A stretch of DNA of 64,000 bases from Luscinia megarhynchos (taxonomy: Eukaryota > Chordata > Aves > Passeriformes > Turdidae). Position 1 is the first letter of the stretch; each line of letters opens with the position of its first letter. The position numbers were made by a program, and so were the translations under genes. The stretch lies in NCBI GenBank assembly GCA_034336665.1, contig CM067568.1:14231983-14295982 (forward strand), read 5' to 3'. Under the pieces are notes generated by a model. It was not told the DNA's origin and did no database searches. It worked only from the letters and a program-made list of their open reading frames with translations. This document shows positions 50,340 through 63,020 of the stretch, piece after piece.

Positions 50340-50560
50340 ACTGGTGAGTCCCAGACTATTCAGTCATTCCTTAGACTGACTTTTAATTATTCTTGCTGCC
50401 TTTCTATGGGTGTATTCCAGCTCTAATTTATCTTGTCTGAGGTGAGAGGACCAGGGCCTCATGAAGAATTCAATGTGTGAATTAGCTGTGGATTTATAAT
50501 GCTGTCTTCCCTACTGCAGTGTGGGCTCCTAATGAACTTCACTGATGACCTCCTTTCACT
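50340..50560 (-). mobile_element. Decayed CR1/L3-like LINE fragment
   Basis: In antisense orientation the order of phrases resembles the 3' region of ancient CR1/L3 elements: 'tattccagctctaatttatcttgtctgaggtgagaggaccagg', then 'aagaattcaatgtgtga', 'gtggatttataatgctgtcttcc' and 'tcctaatgaacttcactgatgac'. It is heavily diverged and both edges are uncertain. No usable reading frame remains. A chance resemblance cannot be excluded without a profile search. Confidence 0.4.
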
Positions 50561-53420
50561 GGAAGCTGAATCCTTAGTTCTATCCTGTGTTTCTTAACTT
50601 TTTAATGATTCTTTTTCTATTCAGAAACATCTCTTCTTATCCTGAAGCTTTTAGCTTTTGAGAACTTAAGATGAAGATCTTTATCACAACTCTTCGTGAA
50701 ATCCGGATTATGTGACAAATCACTTTTATTCACCTTGCTGCTGACATTTTGTGTGAACTCCAAGAGGCTGGAAAGGCAGGGCTCCCCTTACAGCAGCTGT
50801 ATGGACTCTGCAAGGATATTGTTTTTATTGGAGTATCTGTTGTTCTTTATTAAAGGCATCACAAACTTGCCAGATACAAGCATTAGTCATGGAGAACTGT
50901 GTTTCCCCATATACTTGCAAAATTATTTTCTAAAGGCTGCATGTTTTTAATTTTTCAGTAACCAGGCTATCTCAACTATGTGTCCTTAAATTTGGAAGTG
51001 AACACCATCTAATCCCAATTCGTTATTGGTGTTTTTTCCTTTTTGTACCAGAAGTCCTCCTATGATCATTGGAATTTTAGACAGAGTCTGAAAAGGCTCC
51101 ACTGTGAGAACCTCCCTAGTTTCTACTTGTGTTTCTCTTGCAATGAGATCTATGGAGGTTTTAATGTTTAGTGTTCTGTTAGTTACTTGAAGCAGCTTTC
51201 AGATTAATTCCTGGTATAAAGAATATCAAGAGATTAGCTATGTGTCATCCCCCTGTTTGCACATTTTATTTTAACATCAGTTCTCTTTAAAAGGAGAAAA
51301 AACACCTAGACAAACATCTCACACTTGTAATGTTTTTTGCTGTTCTGACAAGGCAAAAGGATCTTTAGATTTGGAAAATTACATTTCTGTCTCTTTACAC
51401 AGATCAGTGGGATCAGTTGGTGCTGTAAACAAGAATTATACCCTGTAGTTTTCTTCTGGCAAGTCACAAGTACTTTTATATAAAACTTAAAATATTCATA
51501 AAAGTCTCTTCATTGCTCTAAATCTGAGCAGTCATACCTAAAGAAAAATTTAGTGCTGCTGTTTCCTCATTCAAGTCAGCTCCTCTGGGTATGACTTATT
51601 TCTTTCCTGTGTTTACCCAGTTGCATCTGATAAGACCATCTATCTATCTTTCGGTCATGATGGGCTTGAACTTTGTGCAGAGTTCGCATTGGCACTGAGG
51701 ACAGTTTATGGCATTTTCACATCGATTTCTCTGTGCTGTTACAATTTATCAGCTTGTTTTCATCCCTCGGAGGTGTGCAAAGATGAAAATGCAGATGAGA
51801 ACCAAGTTCTCTCCATTTCTAGAAGTAGCTGAAACCAATGAATGCTATAAGGAACTCAGTATCTTTTCATTTCAACTGTTGTAACATGGAGTGTTTGAAA
51901 TAGTCCCCAAATTGGGCAGTTAGCAGGCAGGTAAATGGCATTTCAGCACACAGGGCAATTTTTTGCCTCTGTTCTTATTTCAAGTTGCAGCATTTTGGTT
52001 GGTGTTTTTTACAGGTTCAAACAGAACACATATTGAATTGCCAGCACTAGTGGGAAAAACATGCTGGAGGCTTCCACAGCACCTGAGCTGCTTTGTCAAT
52101 CAGCTCTCCTAGTTTCTTGATGGGCTTTTTGATAAATGTTTACTTCTCATGTTTTTGTTATTATGAGAGCTAGAAGCTTGTATTTTCTTTAAAAAAAGAA
52201 CTGATGTGACTCATGTTCATGTTTCACATGGGAAAATACACTGAAACCCTTTAAATGGAAAATGAAAAGCCAAGTTTTCACAACTAAGTAAATTGTAAAT
52301 AGAGGCACCTTATTATTTTAGGAATGTATTTATTATTATATAACTCCAGTCCCTGAACTTCTCAATAGGAAAAAGGAAATTCAGGATGCTCAGTGCCTGA
52401 GCTGAGATGTCCTTTAGACAATTTTGTGAAAGCTGTTGGCTTTTAGAAGTGAGAACTGTTGCAATTGCTGTTGGAGTTGGTGACCCTGTAAAACCAGGCT
52501 GGTTTTGTTCAGGTATGCAGCTGTGGAGTTGAATGTGGATATCTGGACATTTACCATCACATTCTGGGCTTAGGTGCAGTGTCATCTTTACTGCCCAGTC
52601 TGCTTTTCCACTTTGCTTGAGTTCACCTGCACCTTGGTTTCATAGCTGCTGAACAAGATGCTGAACACTGACAAAACTTCCTTTTATTTTTTCCATGCTG
52701 CAAGATTGAGCTGTGCCAGATCCTTGCATGATTCTCTCTTATCACCTGGGGAAAATTATATGAAAAGGAGATTCCTGATAAATTTCCTGAAGTTCCCTTT
52801 GCTTTTGAAGATCATCACATTATAGTAAACAGGCCAACGCCAACATAAGTGTGGTATTAGCTGAGAGTTATTAGCTTTGATGTTGATTAGTGCAGCAGAG
52901 GTTACTAGAGTGCTTTTTTATGTTACATGCTTGTGTTTTTAAAATTTGGCAGGAGGTACTAGGAAGAAAGGTAGATGTTCTGACTTGGGCATATGAACAG
53001 AAAGAAAATCAAAGCTAATTTAAATTCTCCAGGTTTCCTGGTTGATGCAGTGTTTTATGCCTCATGACAGAATACACTGAATACAGGAGCCCCAAACTAT
53101 GTGTGTAGCAATAATGATATCCCAGAACACTTCACATGCCGAAGGCCATGGCTGCTGCCAGTTTTACATCCTGATTCAAGCAAGCAGTCCTGCTGCACAA
53201 ATCCCTGGTGTACAGTCTAGTCTCTGCAGGCATCACTGAACTGCTGTCCTAGAAAGGCGGTATAAATTGAGTCCATGTAATTCTAAAAGACTGCAATGAA
53301 TACTTCTGAGGGAGATGCTTCTCTAGAACCTTTTGTGCTAACATTTATGTGGTAGAGATTTGAAGCCCTTTTTCTTTTTTGTTTCTCAAAGTTAGAACAT
53401 TCTTTCATGCTATTCTTACA

Positions 53421-53510
53421 TTCTTAATATAAGAATATTAATAATATATTGAATATTCAAAAATATTTATTGAATATATAGTGTTAACATATATCCTCAA
53501 TTATTTTAGC
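53421..53510. repeat. AT-rich patch with short direct repeats
   Basis: Almost purely A and T over about 90 bases, with tattgaatat repeated at 53447-53456 and 53468-53477 and small palindromes such as aatatt. This is low-complexity sequence. A scaffold-attachment or base-unpairing role is only a possibility. Confidence 0.6.
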
Positions 53511-55940
53511 TTTTAATTCAGAGTAATTTTTAGATACTGCTTTCTTCTGTTAAATGAAACAAAACTATCCTTAGACATTTCTGACAATTACATCTTTATT
53601 TTCAGCTGAGGGCATTTTGTTTTGAACTACTGGTCTCAAGATTTGTTTTCCCCATTTCCCCATCTCCTTTGCATCAGGTTTAAATGTAGTCATGATTGTT
53701 AGTCTCAGTCCCAAGCCTTCAATGTTCCCTCTTCTTGTTTTCAGTTTGATTACAGCTTTATCAGGAACACTGCCTTGTAATCCACCTCCAGATATCTGGC
53801 TTTCTTTCACTGACTATATTCTCCTAGGAAATCCAATGTGTAAATTGATTTTAGGGCATGAGCTGAAAAGATTTTTGCAAATGTGGAGTGGTCAAAGTTT
53901 TTCAAATGTCAGTCCTGATTTCAGGTTATATCTTTGATTTGAAAATGCTGGAGGAGATCCTGGCTTGCAAAATGTGTCTTCTGAGCTCTTTGAAAGTGGA
54001 ATCTCTTTCATTCTCTTCACTGGGACATCCAAGTTGCTAGGTGCTTTTTGTCACTGTTATAACAAATGTGACCCCTTCTTTTTTCCCTCAAACTGAGCAG
54101 TATAACTGGCTCTTAAATAATAGGAAAAGCTGTTAGCTGTATCCAGAGAAGTGAGGTCTGTTTCTCTTTCAAACTTCTGGTTTATTTAAAACTAATTATT
54201 GAAACCCCTAAGTGTTTCTGTATGTCTGTAAGCTCAGGGATCTGTCTGTGGGATCCCAGATGCTTGTGGGATCTGTCTTACCCTATCTAAAGAAGGAGAC
54301 ATTGGTGCATTGCACTGGTGGATGTGTGGCAGAGCTGTTACTCTCAGGCAAAGAAATAAAACTGTCTGTTGTATATCCATTCATCCCGTCTGCTCTGAAG
54401 AGACACCAAATAACATCAATACTTTGGGTGTAGGTTCATATCACACTCAGATTATGTGAGGCCCAGTTGCCTCTCTTGAACTTTTTCTGGACTGGCACAA
54501 TGCACATTAAAACAGATCCTACAAAGCCCTCTCTTTATTTTGGGAAGGTTAAACTTCCTGCATCAGCCCACTGTGCCTGTCCATGATGACACAAGAGGTC
54601 AGAGCTGTCTTCCCTCCCAGTGATAAGCAAACATTACCCCTCTTGGGAGCAGCTCACTGTTGAAGCTTTGCTTTGGGTGAGGATGCTTGCATCCCAGTGC
54701 TAAAGCCTGTGTCCTGGGCTTGCTTTCCCACCTTGGGATGCTTTGGATAGGGGCTCCATAGATGGCTGAAAGCTCTAACAATTTCTGCAGTCACTCAGGT
54801 AGTGACTGGCAGGTGCTTCTGAGCCATTGTCTGCAAGAAGTGATTGTTGATTCAGAAAGAAGGGATCAAGGTGAGTATATTCCCATATAAAGACTGTATA
54901 AAACCAGTTTTCATAGTATGCTCCTAAATCTTGCTGTCTGAACCACAAGCATTTACTCAGCAGCCTTTCAGACCATGCTAGCTGTTTTAGCATTTGATGT
55001 TTAGAGGTAAAAATCCACTCCAGCCTCTCTTTCATGTAAGTTCAGTCATTGCTGCAAATCATTCTGCATGTAGTTTGGAATTGCAATGTAGATGGTTCTG
55101 AAATGAGCCCTTGAAAATACTATTAAATGAGGATGTGGGCAAGAATTGAACACCTTTGACCCTCTGAACTCCTCTGGGCTGTTTAAAGTAGTGATTGGTG
55201 TCTTCTCTTACACAGTCCAGTCATCTTCCTCACTGTTTTACTGAGCTGTATATTCTGGGCATTGATGGATGAGCTCTGGACAATCTTGCTGCTGCAGTTG
55301 TAAAAGATGCTGCTCCCTGCCCTGTATTTTCCTGGGGGTAATGGACCCATAACAGAAACAGCAGAAGGTAACATGCATTGGTAGCTGCAGTAAAAAATCC
55401 AGTATCTGAGCCTAAAAATACTTCTTAAGCTGCTCCAAGGAAATTCTTCACAGCCAGGGCACAGTCAGGGCTACTGTTTGAGAGAGGGACACAGCTCCTC
55501 TGCTAGTGTGACATTCTCAGATATACCACTGTAAAGCTGATGGATTTTTCTTAAGCTGCTTTTTTTCTGTTTTGACAAGGACTGGAGAAAAGCCAAAGTG
55601 GTATCTGCTCAGGCTTTCCCTCCCTTGGGTTTTTGGGAGCACAGGACCTGGAGGTTTCTCTTGTAATCCACAGTACAATTCCAGCTGATTTAAACAGACC
55701 CAGAACCAACCTCATGCTCTTGTCTTGGGTGGTTGTCCTGCTGAGTTGCTGCTTTCCTTTCTCTGTCATATTATACCTGAGGTAGATGATATTTTCCTTC
55801 AGGCCCCAGTTCTGGGAACCAGGGGATTGCCCAGAAAATGTGACCTGAAATTGCTGAAACATCTTGCATATCTTTCATCTTCTATTTGAGAACCATGAAG
55901 GAAATAAAAGAACAGAAAAAATTATGTTTTATAGTCTCAT

Positions 55941-55982
55941 GGTGTGGTGTTTTGTTGGTTTTTGTTTGGTCATTTTTTTTCA
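55941..55982. repeat. T/G-rich low-complexity tract
   Basis: The tract runs as gtgtggtgttttgttggtt, then tttgtttggtcat and an eight-T run. It has a similar character to the tract at 26221-26270. No retroelement body is recognised next to it. Confidence 0.6.
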
Positions 55983-58900
55983 AGTTGGCCTCATGAGTTT
56001 CACAGTTTGGCTCGTGAGTAAGCAGCAGTTCTGTGAACATGCAGGAGTCTTGGCAATCACGGGGAGTCATGATGAAGAACAAATACAGCTTGTAGTTATT
56101 CTGGTCCCTGTGAGCAAGGAAAATGCCTTAGTGTATGAAACTGCATAGTTTCTAAGCTTCTGGGATGCTCCCCCTCTTGTCTTGTGACTTCTCCAGCAGG
56201 AACATAGAAAACCAGCTACATATTCTGGGCAGGTTGCTCTTGCTTAGTGCTCTGGTGCCATGGTATCTGTTTCAAATGCACCACTGACCCATGCATCCTT
56301 TGTCCTCAGCATGCTGCTGGTGCTTCAAGGTGGGGAAAAACTTCTCTTTAGGAAGAACTTGTAGAGGAAACAGGAGCTGTGTTTTTAGCACAGAGCTCTG
56401 AACAGTTTTGCTGGTCTGGAATAGGATGCTTAGCTTGATCCCCCAAGTTCTTGTTACTTCAGAAAGCAGAGTTGTGGCCAAGGATCTCAACAAAGAATTG
56501 TCACGCCTGGGCTTGCTGTGAAGTCATGTGGATTTTCCTGACACAGAGCAGCTCTCCTTCAGATTTCCCACATGTCCTGTACCTCAGGTTATGGGGCTCC
56601 CTTCCTTGGCTTGGTCTTGACAAGCATTCTCACTTCTGTGGGTCTTACCCAGACAGTGGTGTCTCTTCGAGGGGAAAGTCAGCAACAACACCTATAATTT
56701 TCTGCTCATCACTTGCTGCCTCCTCATTCTGGTGGTGGAGAGTGGTTTCAGGGCTCCATGCTAAGAATTTGTAGTGTCATAAACCAGGCATCATCTCGCC
56801 TCTTAAATCAGGACAAATTGTCTCACTGCTGTCTTTTCAGGACAGTGTTGGCAGATGAGCTGGACACTCTGTGGCCTGTGCAGACCATGACAGCAGCACA
56901 AATCATGACCTCGAGGACAGTAATTGTAGCTAAATTATTCCCTTATTGCTTCTATCAGCAGCATTCTCCATGTCACAGACACAGTTTTTTATGCTATTAT
57001 GCTGATAATCCTCCAGTCACTTTTTTTGTGTCTTGTTTGTATTATTTTTGCTTGCTGGAAGCCCCTTTCACATACCAGCCAAGGAGTTTCACTCTCAGAA
57101 TACCTGGTTTTTTTTAAAAAAAAACAACCTAAACTCCTCCATGGAAAGACCGGCCTAAGCTTAAAACAGCTGCCTGTTTGTCAGTCCAGACACGAAATAG
57201 GTAGTGACTTGGCATCTTGCCAGTAGCTCCCATTTCTCTGCCATGAATAATGAGATTATGTGTTTCAAATTAACTCTTTGTCTTACACTGGCAGATCCCA
57301 GGAGAAGAATCTCCAAATGTGCTTGTAAAACATGGTTAATGTAGATCGATCTCTCCTTCTCTTCACAGAGACAATCATGTTGAGCTCAGAGTTAAATTTG
57401 CTAACTGGGAATAGGAGAGGAGAACAATTAAGAGCTGGGAGAAGAATTTTCTGGCTGTGATTTAAGAAGGGGTAATGGAGCACATAGTTCAGGCCAGATC
57501 CAAGAGACCATTTCAGTTCTTAATTCTTGGTGGAATAAATGGGAAAGCCAATAAAACACAGGCCTATTTTAATGAAACCAGTGGTAAATAAGGAATGTTA
57601 ATAGCTTCTTGAATTTGGTCCCTACTGTGGTACACAAGGAAAACAGAAGACAAAGTTCTCCTGTCAAAACATGTCCTTGTTGTGGAACAAAAATAAATAT
57701 GTGAAAAAGAACTGAGCAAATCAGAATGAAAAAATTAGTTTCTCTTCTCTTCTGAGCAAAAGCAAGCAGAACACAAACTGTACTTTTGTTACTAGAAATC
57801 TCTTTGCTAAGTTTCAGGCAGGGAAGAATGTTATTTGCACCAGGTAAAAACACATTCCAGATTCCAGAAAATGAGTCCTTAGCATTGAAATGCTGATGTA
57901 ATGCTAAGTACAGTTTTATAAATAACACATTAATTTAAAAAACAAACTCAAATATGTTTAAACTAGTCCCAGTGGTCTGCATTAGATGAACTACAGCTGG
58001 CAGAAGCAGAGATATTAAATCTTTAATCACTTTCACAAAGAGGAGGAGACCTCCAAAGATGTGCAGCTTTCTGACATTGAGCCACTTTTAGGAAATATTA
58101 ATTTAAATTTGACTACCAAAGTCTTTTTGATCTTTCCAAATAGTTGTTAGCAGGAGAATACTAAAAGGCCTTCTTTTTATGTAAATAACTTGTCTCAAAA
58201 TTTATGTGGATGTGATCTTAGCTGAGACAAACATCTTCTGTGTACATTGAAATACAGTGTGAGCTTTGGGAGAGAAGATGAATTTCAGCCAAAGATAAAT
58301 ATAAACAGTACATTTCGAGCTTTAGCAGAAAGTATTTCTGGTTGCAGCCTAATAGGCAGCTGTCTCTTGGTGCTTGCAGCATTACTTTGGCTTCTGACGA
58401 ATGGATGAAGATGATGGGCTTGACATTTTGTTGCAAATTTGAGAGTCCTGTTACTTTGAGCATCCTTGCTGAGCAGTGCTCATGTATATTTGTGCTCCTT
58501 TTGAGGAGTCCTGTGTTGAGGCTATCCATCAGTCTTTGCAGGACAAGGACATAAATAATTTGCATCAATGTAATTGATGGGGCTGTTGCGAAAGCAGCTC
58601 TTCAAATACGTTTACTTTGCTCACTGTTCCTGGTTTTAATGGACAAAACCTGTCAGAAAATAAGTGCACGTACTCAGCAAATCAGGTTTTTCTTCTTCAG
58701 TTCTGCTCATCTGGAATGTAAGCCACCTCTTGGAATGTGTGTAGACAGCTCAGCTCCATGGATACTTGAATTCAGCCTAATTCCTGTGGAATGAGGAATT
58801 GAGCGGGAGATATAAGAAACAGACCAAACTGCAGCTGAAAAATATTTGACATTTATCTCTGTAAGCTTCTGTAAGGTGCTTAAAACTGCTCAGCTGGTGT

Positions 58901-61900
58901 TGATGGAGGGCAGTCCTGCAGGAGCCAGGCATTGTGAGCCATGCCAAATGATGTGAGCTGGAGGTCTGGCTCACCAAAGCTGGTAGTCACAAGTCCTGAG
59001 GGCGTGTACTCACAGCTGCATTGGAAACAAACAGCTGTTGTGGGACAGTGCACCCTCCTGAACTTGAGTAAGTGCTGGTACCTGTCTTCATGTCTTTTAT
59101 TTAGGGGTGTGAGTATCCAGATATATATGTGGACATGTATCTGTGTGCTTATATATGAAAAAAGGGAAAGGATGCAGTATATGTCAATTAGAATAGTTCA
59201 TATTTGAATGTTTTTTGAAAGAGCTGCATGCTAGAAGGGACAGGAAGATAAATTAGAGCTGGTAGCACTTGGAGCTAGGGGGATGCACAGTTGCTTATTA
59301 GATGCAAACTATTTCAGGCTGTTGAAAATTGTCAAACATAATTTTAATACTTCTGGGAAGACCATTGGGTTTGACTGTCTTATTGTATGCCTTGGCAGCA
59401 GACTCCATGAAATTGCTGGTGAGTGCTCTTACTAGTTTTAGACTTTTTTTCTTGCAGAAGATGAACATGTAGAGAAAAGCAATCCCAGAGTACTGACAGT
59501 TCATTGCTGTTGGCAAGTGGAGAGTTGGTCCTGATGCAGGATCAAAATGAAGTTGCTTTCCTTTTGGCATGAGACATGTGAAACAAATATTCTGTTATGC
59601 TGGATGAATGATGCCTTCTTTTGGCACCTCATCCAAACCAAATCAAAAAGCCACATCATCCACTGGAAAGAAAATGCTTGCAGCCTCAAATCAAGCAGGG
59701 CACCAAAAGGGGTCTGTTTAATCATTTCATGTGTTGCTAATGGGAAAATACATAAAGCAAGTAATTTGCTATAGCAGGCACTTTTAAGACTTTCACAAGC
59801 CAAGGGTTTATAATGCTGTGTGAGTATTACTGCCTAGTAATTGGTGTCATAACTTTTACTGGCGACTGTCCTGCAGAGAAATTACAGTCTTTGCCTGAGA
59901 GATGCAGTGAGAGCTCTTGCCACAGGGAGTTTCATGTCATAGTCTGGACTTAATAGAACACAGGCAGCAGAAGGTTAAAAGGACAGAAAGCAGAAAATAC
60001 AGTCTGGAGACTTGGGGGTGACAGTAGGGAGGGAACAATCACATCTTGCAGCCAGATATATCTGAAGAGCTGTGTCAGACTGCTGAAGATAACTGGTTCA
60101 TAAAATCAGTTAGTCACCTGGAGAGCTCCATAGCCAGAGACTGTCCTCATAACAGTGTCTGTGATGGAAATGTAGAAATCCTGGACTGGAATTTGCACCT
60201 GAAGTATATTGGGAGTTTTGAACATCCTGTGACTATTTTAGTAATATGTGCCACATACTGCTTTGGCTGTCTGGTGTTCACATTCCTCATTTGTCAGCTT
60301 ACAGACTCATTTTCCCAGCTGTGTGGCAGCTCCAGGTCATTTGGTAGTGGATTTTTGTTAGCAAACAACATTACTTGCACCAGTCCCAGCAGAGGTTTTC
60401 TTGGTCACTGGAAACACAAAGGCAATCTAATATCTTCCTCTGCTTGGAAACAACCTCCTTAGGCCTGACTCAAGGTACCAAAAGGTACAAGACACGGGAT
60501 CATGTGTATCTTACACAATACCTATGTGGAACCTATTTATGAAACTGGTTCATGTGATCAGCCACCTCGTGTTCTGCACTGAGCTTGGTTGGGTGTTCTT
60601 TGTGCTGCTTCCTGAAAAAAGTGGTTTGAAAGCCAGAGGAGTCCAAGGAAGTTTTTCTTGGCTGGTCCTGCCTAAATTGGCATTGTTGAGTGTAAGTTAC
60701 AGCCCTCAGATATATATCACCATTTGATTTTTAGGGCTATTTCTGCTACACAGCAATCATTGGGAAAAATAAAACAACAACCCAACAAGCACATTATGAA
60801 GTAGATTAACTTTTGTTTCAGCTGTTCTTTTCTTCTCAATGTCTTCCATCACTGCCAGGAACTTCTGTCTGAGGCAGTACATTGGAAAAGTTTAGGCTTT
60901 TGATTTCATGTTACTGTTCTGGGTGAGCCATGGTGCATAAACCAGCAGTGATTTTTCACACTGACAGCACACAGATACTGTTTGTTTGGCTTAGTCACTC
61001 GATGGGAGGCAAGGCTGAGCAAATGTCAGCTTGTTTTCTGAAATGCAAGCCTTTACAGCCAAGAGCTTTCCCTTTGGTCTATGTTCAGAGTTGCTGATGC
61101 ATCTGAGGGATGCCTCCTAGCTTGGGATATTTTTGCATAAATACCTACCTAACAGCTGTTTACAAAAAAATTGCTACTTTGCATAATTTTTGTATATTTT
61201 TTTGTCTCACTTATTAAAGACCAGCTTTCATTATCTACATGAAAAGTACAATTCATGTTTGCCTAAGTATGTTAAAATTGTAGGAAATAGCTCTGTGCTT
61301 TACTGTAAGAGGTGTTTCTGTGGTCAGTCCTGGTGTCTTCTGAACATGGAGAACTTTCCCTCATGAAGAAATGTTGGTTTCTGATTTTTGTGTCTTAAAA
61401 TAGCAGTAGTGCAGAGTGTGGTTTTGGGTTTTGCAGCTTCCTCTCTATGTGTAGTTCCAAGCTGACAAGATGCTTTTTTGTGAAACTGAGAGCTTGAATA
61501 TCTGGCTGTTCTCAAAATGCCAGTGCTATAATAGGGAGCATATGCTAAAAGAGTTGAAAAATCTAAGACCTTTTACATTATTATGTCCATTTCCTTACAA
61601 AGATATGACAGATTTCAATGAAGGTTGTTCCCCACCATTAAAGTGACATTGCAGTGATTAGATCCAAAAAACTTCTCTTCTAGTTTTTCACATGCTTGCT
61701 CACACAAATAATTTTGGTATTGAAGAAAACATTATGAAATAAGTAAAGTGGTTGACCATTTGGGGATTTTTGAAGTGACCAAATGATGCTTTCCTCCTAT
61801 TTGTGTTTAGAATAATTAAGTAAAAGATTAATACAGAACACATGTCTGTAAAAGTTTACATGGCCCTTAGCAAGGATAGGGTTCCTGGAACTGTTTGGTA

Positions 61901-62048
61901 GAAATCTGTTTGAGTGGTGTGAGTTTGAAGAGAGCTACATCCCCAGGAGTGTAGCACATTCTTGCTCTCTGCACATTGACAAGACAATTGCAGATGGCAG
62001 AGGTTTGAATCCTGCATGGTCTGAACAGGAGCATGCACATAACAGTAA

Positions 62049-63020
62049 TTGAATCCTTTAGTTTGGAAAAGACCTTTAAAATCATCAAGTGCAACCATTA
62101 ACCCAGCACTGCAAGTCCATCACTCAACCATCTCCCAAAGTGCCACATCTACACAACTTTTAAATACTTCCTGGGGTGGTGATTCAACCACTACCCTGGA
62201 CAGCATGTTTCAGTGCTTAACAACCCTTTTGGAGAATAAATTTTTTCCTAATATCCAATCTAAACCTCCCCAGGTAGAACTTGAGGCAGTTGATTCATTG
62301 TCCTATTTACTTTTTACTTGAGAGAAGAGACCGACCCCCACCTGGCTACAGCCTCCTCTCAGGTACTTGTAGAATGGTAAGGACCTCCCTGAGCCTCCTT
62401 TCCTCCAGGCCAAACAACTCCAGCTCTGCCAGCTGCTCCTCACAGGACTTCTGCTCCAGACCCTTCCTCATCTCTGTTGTCCTTCTCTGGGCACACTCCA
62501 GCCCCTCAATGTCCTGTTTGTCCGTAGGGATGTAGAACTGGACACAGCACTTGCAATGTGCCCTGACCAGTACAAGGGACAGTCCCTGCCCTGCCCTGCT
62601 GGCCACACCATTGCTGACCCAGGCCAGGCTGCCCTTGGCCCCCCAGGCACTGCTGGCTCATGCCCAGCTGCTGTCACCAGCATCCCCAGGTCCTTTTCCA
62701 CTGGGCAGCTTCTCAGCCCCTCTGGCCCAGCCTGTGGCCGTGTCTGGGGTTGTTGTGACCAAGGGACAGGATCCAGCACTGAGCCTTGTATCTCCTACAC
62801 TTGCCTGACTGAGAGAGCCCTTGATCCTCTTGTCCAGATAGTTGATAAAGGTACTAAACAGGACTGGGCCCCAGTACTGAGCCCTTCAGAGCATCACTCT
62901 GGACTGGCTGCCAGCTGGATTTCACTCTATTCACCAACACTCATTGGGCCCAGATACCTAGCCAGTTTTTTGCACACTGAAGAGTTCACCTGTCCAAGCC
63001 AGTTTCTCCAGGAAAATGCC
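62049..63020 (-). mobile_element. CR1 LINE, 5'-truncated copy with ORF2 remnant
   Basis: Read on the minus strand, the element ends at its 3' terminus near 62049 (plus-strand start ttgaatcctttagtttggaaaagacctttaaaatcatcaag). The 3' untranslated region follows (62080-62270), then the remnant of the reverse-transcriptase ORF2 C-terminal part. An 86-codon minus frame (62346-62606) reads like the CR1 C-terminal region, with LECAQRRTTEMRKGLEQ and EEQLAELELFGLEERRLRE segments. The far end (62995-63020) corresponds to the ILLEKL-type segment after the RT FDTV motif. Around 62785-62820 a portion normally between the two halves appears missing, so the copy is internally deleted as well as 5'-truncated and frame-broken. 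It is inactive. Confidence 0.92.

Larger units (their letters stand above)
50561..62048 (+). other. Inferred intron sequence, no gene seen
   Basis: This is complex unique sequence with an AT-rich patch at 53421-53510 and T/G-rich runs at 55941-55982 and 57110-57125. The longest frames are 138 codons (plus, 60046-60462) and 134 codons (plus, 56713-57117). Neither shows a recognisable domain, and both lack good flanking splice signals. A minus-strand frame of 79 codons at 53571-53810 reads plausibly as a soluble lysine-rich peptide but is opposed by an 81-codon plus-strand frame. Confidence 0.5.

Noticed and set aside
53571..53937. Processed pseudogene on either strand
   Set aside because: Overlapping 79- and 81-codon frames on opposite strands, no recognised parent protein, and no clear poly-A tail or target duplication.
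60046..60462. 138-codon plus-strand frame with a hydrophobic middle that could mimic a membrane segment
   Set aside because: No known family match, no convincing flanking splice sites, and a length that is expected by chance somewhere in 64 kb.
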